A stretch of 9,705 nt of DNA, from contig JAEWRE010000037.1 of NCBI GenBank assembly GCA_023460235.1, positions 1 to 9,705 on the forward strand. Reading direction: 5' to 3'. The position numbers and the translations under genes were made by a program. Every line of letters begins with the position of its first letter. The stretch's first letter is position 1. The stretch is from Bacillota bacterium (lineage in GTDB: Bacteria; Bacillota; Clostridia; TANB77; CAG-465). The notes under the pieces were generated by a model. It had not been told where the DNA came from and ran no database searches. It saw only the letters and a list, made by a program, of their open reading frames with translations. Of the stretch, positions 6,701-9,705 are shown one piece after another.

Positions 6701-9700
6701 TGAAGCAAAGTTACTGATAGGATTACGTGAAGTCTTACTGAAGATTTCTCCTACACCATCACCGTAATCTCCGATAACTGTGTGGTTATAACTTCCTAAG
6801 AAAGCATTTTCCCGTTTGAAGTGTTCAATGTCTATCGTGTTTTTAATACCGTGCTGCTCAAAGAAGTCAGTAACTTCCTGATAATGGAACTCATCAAAAG
6901 CAGTATGGTTAGAGTAACGATAGGAATTTTCTGTTACTGTGTCCATGCTATCTAAGAACTGTAACACAGCTTGACTGCTTGCTTGTTCTTCAGGTTTAAT
7001 ACTGTTTAATTTAAGTGTTCTTGCCTTTTCAATAAAGTCTTCAGACTCTGCTACAGATTTGTCTAACCAAATAAACAATCTGCCATCAGCATCTTTATAA
7101 GAATGAATACCATCTGCTGCGTTAATAATATGCCGTCTCAGATGCGTTAGAAAATCTTTACCTTCTTTTTTCAAAAATATATCTGCGTTAGTGTAAATAA
7201 CTTGTCTGCCTTTACAGTACTTATAAAGATACTGCATATATTTTTGTACATTAAACTTGGTCAGTTCTTCTAATTTAGCAACTGTCATATCTTTACAAAT
7301 AGCGTTATTTACTTTTTGTAAAGTCTCAATAGCACGGTTGTAGTCTTCTTTAGCTTTGGCTATTCCTAATTGAGAAGGATTCTTTGCAATAGCTTTATGG
7401 TATTCTGTACGTGCACTTTCAATTGTGTCACGTAAATGGTTGTAGTAATTCTTAAAATTTTTAATAGCTTCTACTTTAATTTGTGATTCAGAAGTGTGCC
7501 AACCATGTACCTCTTGTACGAGTTCATCATACAATATACCACGTTCAAGTGTGTCACATTGCCTTACTCCCTTATCAATAGCTTCTACAGTTTCTATTAA
7601 CGCACCTAAAGAAGAATCTTCTTTATAGTAAAAGCTATCTATTAAAGGAGTCAGATAAGGGTTGTATGCTTTTGTTCGTTCTAAAGCAGTGTTGTAGCCT
7701 GCCTCTGCAATTACTTTTAAGTACTCTTGATAAATTACTTTGTTACCTTTCGGAATGTGTAAAGGATTAGCATAACTACATAACTGTGTTAAAGCAGAGT
7801 GTAACATGATTAAGTCTTCTACGTCACTAACGTGTCCTCTATTTTGTGGCAGATAAGCACTCAACATATCTATCTGTTCTTGAAAACGTCCACTGTACCG
7901 TGCCACTTCATTCATGTTACCTTTACTTATAACAACATTCCCTTGTAACATTGTAAGAACATCTTCCTGAATTTTATTCCACATAGCTTCTCTATCTACC
8001 TTTTGAGCTACTTCCTGCATTAACGGCATATTTGTAATTGTACGATACACTTTTTCAGTTTCTTTTAGCGTATCATAGATTCTTAACCATTCAGCAGGAG
8101 TGTGGTAGGTTTGTGCGTTCATCTTAGAAAAGATGGAGCTGTCAAATTTTTTCACAACAGAAAGTGTACCATAGGGTAATTGCATTGCAGGGTCTTGTAA
8201 AATATGCATCACGTTTGTCTGTGCTGTTACTTTGGACAAACCTATACCGCTTAATAAACCTTCAAATTTATGCTGAGTGTCTAAGATGTCTGCTACTTCA
8301 TTACGCAGTTTTTTCAAATCCTGCATAATTGTGATTGAGAAAGCATCCATCTCTGCTGTAGGTTTATTCATTTTCTTAATAAGTTTATCCAGATTTTTTA
8401 CAAAGTTCTCATCAAACACAGGAGCTAACTGTACATTTGCCAAGTCTCTATATTTATTAAGTGCTTGACTTGATATGTACTTTTTATTTCCATTAAAGAC
8501 AGCTACTTCATAAACAGCGTTGTTCAGTCTTTGTTGCAATTCTTTAACCATATTCTCAACAGCTTTGTAAGTGTAATCGTCAATAACAACAGCACCTTTA
8601 GTTACGTTTAGTTCCTGCAACAAATCTCTTGTAGTAAGACTGTATGCGTCAGGAGCAAAGTTTCTTTCATCACGTAACCATATCTTCGCACGGTTAGAAG
8701 AAAACAAATCAGATAAGGCTTTACTGTGTCCAAGAGCTTCTTCTGCACTGTTTGCTCCAATTAAGCGTACACCACGCTGAGCACCGTTTGCTTTAGAATA
8801 AGTTTGAACTTCTTTGATAAACTGTGCAATGTTCGCTGAGAACTCATCTCTATTTTCAAAAACATGAAGCCCCTTGTTTATTTTTACATCAGGACGTTTA
8901 TTAACAGAACGATAGTAATGTTTCATGTCCATATCATATTGTGTCTTTACAAAAGATACATTCACGTCATCTTGGACACCTGCTAGACGAAACGTATGCG
9001 TACCTTCTAATTTTCCTTCAGGTACGTGGAATGTGACTTCACTAATACCACCTTGTGTACGAGCTACGCTGAACGTGACGTTGACTTTATCTTCAGTTGC
9101 CAGCTCTTTGTACAGTTTAGACAGCTCTGTGTTTTCATTGTTAATTTCTTTCATCATACGTTGCACGTTTGTGTAAGTGTCAGGCGTGTTGAATCCTCTT
9201 GTAAAGTACAAATCATGCTTATGTGCTGTTGTGTCAACGAATCGTTTAGCATGTTGTGCTAATTCCTGTGTAAATGCTTCTGCATTATCAATTCCTTTAT
9301 AAGTTGCACGATTTATAACAGCGTCCAAAAATCCTGCACGTAATTCTTCAGGCATATCTATATCGTCTAAGGCACGCAGTACATAAGCATAATTATCATA
9401 AGCAGCCGCTGTTTTAAGAATCTCTGTACATTCTGGAGTGTTCCAATCTTTTAAGAATCTGTTAAGTGCTCCATCTGAATTTAACACAGATAGATATTCT
9501 TGTAAATTTGGGTCGTCCATAAAAGCCTGCACACGTGCTTGGTTAGATAACTTTACACCATACAGTCTTTCATAAGGCATATCTTTTGCTTGTACTTTAG
9601 CTGTTGCGTCCACAATAGCAGCATACTGTTCCTGTTTAGAAACAGATACTTCCAACCCTTCTACAGTTTCCTCTACTTGTTTAAGTACACTGTTCACATT

Positions 9701-9703
9701 CAT
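3746..9703 (-). CDS. Giant phage protein, probable virion or DNA-ejection protein (5' end may lie outside the window)
   Basis: One uninterrupted frame of 1985 codons fills the right 6 kb. The first ATG in the window is 2 bases from the edge, so the start is not proven. I recognise no enzyme motif: no HExxH protease, no DxDGD polymerase signature, no clear muramidase motif. The protein is soluble-looking and mainly helical. A mixed, partly strand-rich region lies at about 205-260, a likely coiled coil at about 745-815, and three imperfect helical repeats at about 1631-1747. The last 145 residues are very basic. Two segments resemble motifs that I associate with very large phage virion-associated proteins: LASPGWAIRN (1119-1128), and a helix pair from NMNNKVEILMRAH (1304) to QVFPFSSFAIDN (1355-1366). 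Size, orientation opposite to the replication genes and these motifs suggest a structural protein ejected with, or packed beside, the DNA. Alternatives are a multi-domain polyvalent protein or a tail-associated protein. The function is inferred, not shown. Confidence 0.5.
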   Translation of the reverse strand: MNVNSVLKQVEETVEGLEVSVSKQEQYAAIVDATAKVQAKDMPYERLYGVKLSNQARVQAFMDDPNLQEYLSVLNSDGALNRFLKDWNTPECTEILKTAAAYDNYAYVLRALDDIDMPEELRAGFLDAVINRATYKGIDNAEAFTQELAQHAKRFVDTTAHKHDLYFTRGFNTPDTYTNVQRMMKEINNENTELSKLYKELATEDKVNVTFSVARTQGGISEVTFHVPEGKLEGTHTFRLAGVQDDVNVSFVKTQYDMDMKHYYRSVNKRPDVKINKGLHVFENRDEFSANIAQFIKEVQTYSKANGAQRGVRLIGANSAEEALGHSKALSDLFSSNRAKIWLRDERNFAPDAYSLTTRDLLQELNVTKGAVVIDDYTYKAVENMVKELQQRLNNAVYEVAVFNGNKKYISSQALNKYRDLANVQLAPVFDENFVKNLDKLIKKMNKPTAEMDAFSITIMQDLKKLRNEVADILDTQHKFEGLLSGIGLSKVTAQTNVMHILQDPAMQLPYGTLSVVKKFDSSIFSKMNAQTYHTPAEWLRIYDTLKETEKVYRTITNMPLMQEVAQKVDREAMWNKIQEDVLTMLQGNVVISKGNMNEVARYSGRFQEQIDMLSAYLPQNRGHVSDVEDLIMLHSALTQLCSYANPLHIPKGNKVIYQEYLKVIAEAGYNTALERTKAYNPYLTPLIDSFYYKEDSSLGALIETVEAIDKGVRQCDTLERGILYDELVQEVHGWHTSESQIKVEAIKNFKNYYNHLRDTIESARTEYHKAIAKNPSQLGIAKAKEDYNRAIETLQKVNNAICKDMTVAKLEELTKFNVQKYMQYLYKYCKGRQVIYTNADIFLKKEGKDFLTHLRRHIINAADGIHSYKDADGRLFIWLDKSVAESEDFIEKARTLKLNSIKPEEQASSQAVLQFLDSMDTVTENSYRYSNHTAFDEFHYQEVTDFFEQHGIKNTIDIEHFKRENAFLGSYNHTVIGDYGDGVGEIFSKTSRNPISNFASGFNSAYNFMATKENYATLLFNRQHSLAHIIGDTSIDEAMRSIRNHNLVACKLKDGKVMRITIHGKGHLQRLMKDEQVCLLNYVSYASAVEHLNDNVFSNSLYKFLNRYWLAPIKIGQLASPGWAIRNTIDSSTKGAFQSGRFFDFYKMFNTTKKILDQFDRTYAMIYDETEGNMSKKNIAAFFVRHSEDEGILGESLYKKLSQFFDSSSASPTARQLDLQQDIMSLLRKRTKDLEIPDKEKHLKTFYDFYKKNLELEDREFVRQFIKQNPDVPEEIGRLIYTIPKQSKELLITKMPTVKAIMNMNNKVEILMRAHVFLYQTEYCAGLSDAAYHMVDMSQFNTTRNSKVRKLFDQVFPFSSFAIDNLLYYIDLLGEDTFFQKLVYQAMPEPFEELSTEDMMENKSLAYAILNGNIMLNDSGLYLKTNYSLFSAFQFLMDPVGTTGEMLHTSVDSAKTLFQIMHDCWEEGQTPWKYFDAIRDLQQEYYDNGGWLDDEEARNKIYDSADAPEALQALLNLIPMLGVTWQRWTSPTAKSEVGDSILQWLFPGLFSEAQAYADRQGWLKDTTTAAFASTPIVSTMFGAVKDNNKPVGYDWYEQDAEYRRTHQYVPGVSYIPSFLSKDPTKYVDTYGHLLQAGYSEKTAWQMMREGWKYDVDASTFYNSIASWDYYIIQNGYRTGISEDLVDVYEQQGYTVYKNEEKIPYWLASKKGNAIYNRTYKYYEAMGLKPAEIIGKMAEGWYIAVTGDLVNRADLNERDEKAYKQLKLWQEGKAPFPADYVTKEERINPQGDGDTFAEHWYKKNGFKYMENMWLNPDTGEIYFKETKKSKEYFQKLYDSGFFLKRSGKYNSGYTQKCSRKPYVPYATRVPKPRMIYPKKSPNSQKYADPYSPRVYYSKFNINKYSPKKYKNGTVTTPVAKSYKAPSMRSTRMQTYPTGMKRRNSIVTARRKVPKNNQALVKIKVNRYKHSVRQYRFDQLRFWGRY
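3749..4183 (-). other. Region encoding the basic, tyrosine-rich C-terminal tail of the giant protein
   Basis: Residues about 1841-1985 contain about 37 Lys/Arg against only 2 Asp/Glu, about 16 Tyr and many Pro and Ser. No regular secondary structure is apparent. SP-basic motifs occur, such as SPKK at 1905-1908, SPR at 1891-1893 and PKKSP at 1877-1881. SPKK motifs in histone tails are known to bind the minor groove of A/T-rich DNA. I infer a disordered, nucleic-acid-binding tail. The preceding protein has ordinary composition, and the boundary is sharp near FFLKRSGKYN. Confidence 0.7.
4463..4813 (-). repeat. Region encoding three imperfect helical repeats in the giant protein
   Basis: Three segments share the layout Tyr/His-aromatic, G, spacer, helix, then G-W/Y-x-V. 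They are GHLLQAGYSEKTAWQMMREG followed by WKYDV (1632-1656), YYIIQNGYRTGISEDLVDVY followed by EQQGYTVY (1670-1697), and KYYEAMGLKPAEIIGKMAEG followed by WYIAV (1721-1745). Identity is low, but the first and third share A-x-G or M-G, a central helix, M-x-EGW and a terminal Val. This suggests a short tandem helical motif, possibly for binding a partner or for oligomerisation. The repeat is at the protein level only; no DNA repeat is seen. Confidence 0.4.
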
Positions 9704-9705
9704 AA

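Noticed and set aside
7073..7100. DADGR and nearby Asp-rich motifs in the giant protein, considered as a virion RNA polymerase active site
   Set aside because: Phage YonO-like and crAss-like RNA polymerases carry DxDGD. Here the last Asp is Arg, and no second polymerase motif was found.
8925..9262. Two overlapping + strand open frames of about 80 codons
   Set aside because: They are antisense to the giant gene, overlap each other in different frames and have no protein-like motif.

Overview
The window looks like part of a bacteriophage genome, either a free phage or a prophage-like copy. It is gene-packed and fairly A+T-rich by eye, with almost no non-coding DNA. The right half holds one enormous opposite-strand gene of the kind seen for phage virion proteins. 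Recognisable Shine-Dalgarno sites (GGAGGT before base 2254, AAAGGAG before 2462, AAAGGA before 2994) fit a host that uses classical ribosome binding sites, such as a Bacillota bacterium. They argue against a Bacteroidota host, but this host call is only an inference. No integrase, repressor, tRNA, CRISPR array or insertion sequence is visible.

Left part, + strand, about 1-3749: a tightly packed DNA replication and recombination operon. In order it holds the 3' tail of an unidentified gene, a family A DNA polymerase with an intact proofreading domain, a 72-residue zinc-ribbon protein resembling the front end of NrdR, a RuvC-like Holliday junction resolvase, and a YqaJ/lambda-exonuclease-type nuclease. 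Neighbouring genes overlap by 8 to 29 bases or are 1 base apart, so they are probably co-transcribed and translationally coupled. Together they would copy DNA, process ends for recombination and resolve branched intermediates. No helicase, primase or annealing protein lies in the window.

Right part, - strand, 3746-9703: a single open frame of at least 1985 codons running toward the operon. It has no enzyme motif that I can recognise. It is mostly hydrophilic and helical, has two segments resembling recurrent motifs of large phage virion or ejection proteins, three imperfect helical repeats near the C-terminus, and a strongly basic tyrosine-rich tail of about 145 residues. Its first in-window ATG lies 2 bases from the window edge, so the true start may be outside.

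The two convergent units meet at 3737-3759 in a perfect 9-bp hairpin. Its loop holds both stop codons in one TTAA palindrome. The T-rich flank lies on the - strand side, so the hairpin is best read as the terminator of the giant gene. The replication operon has no conventional U-tract terminator here.
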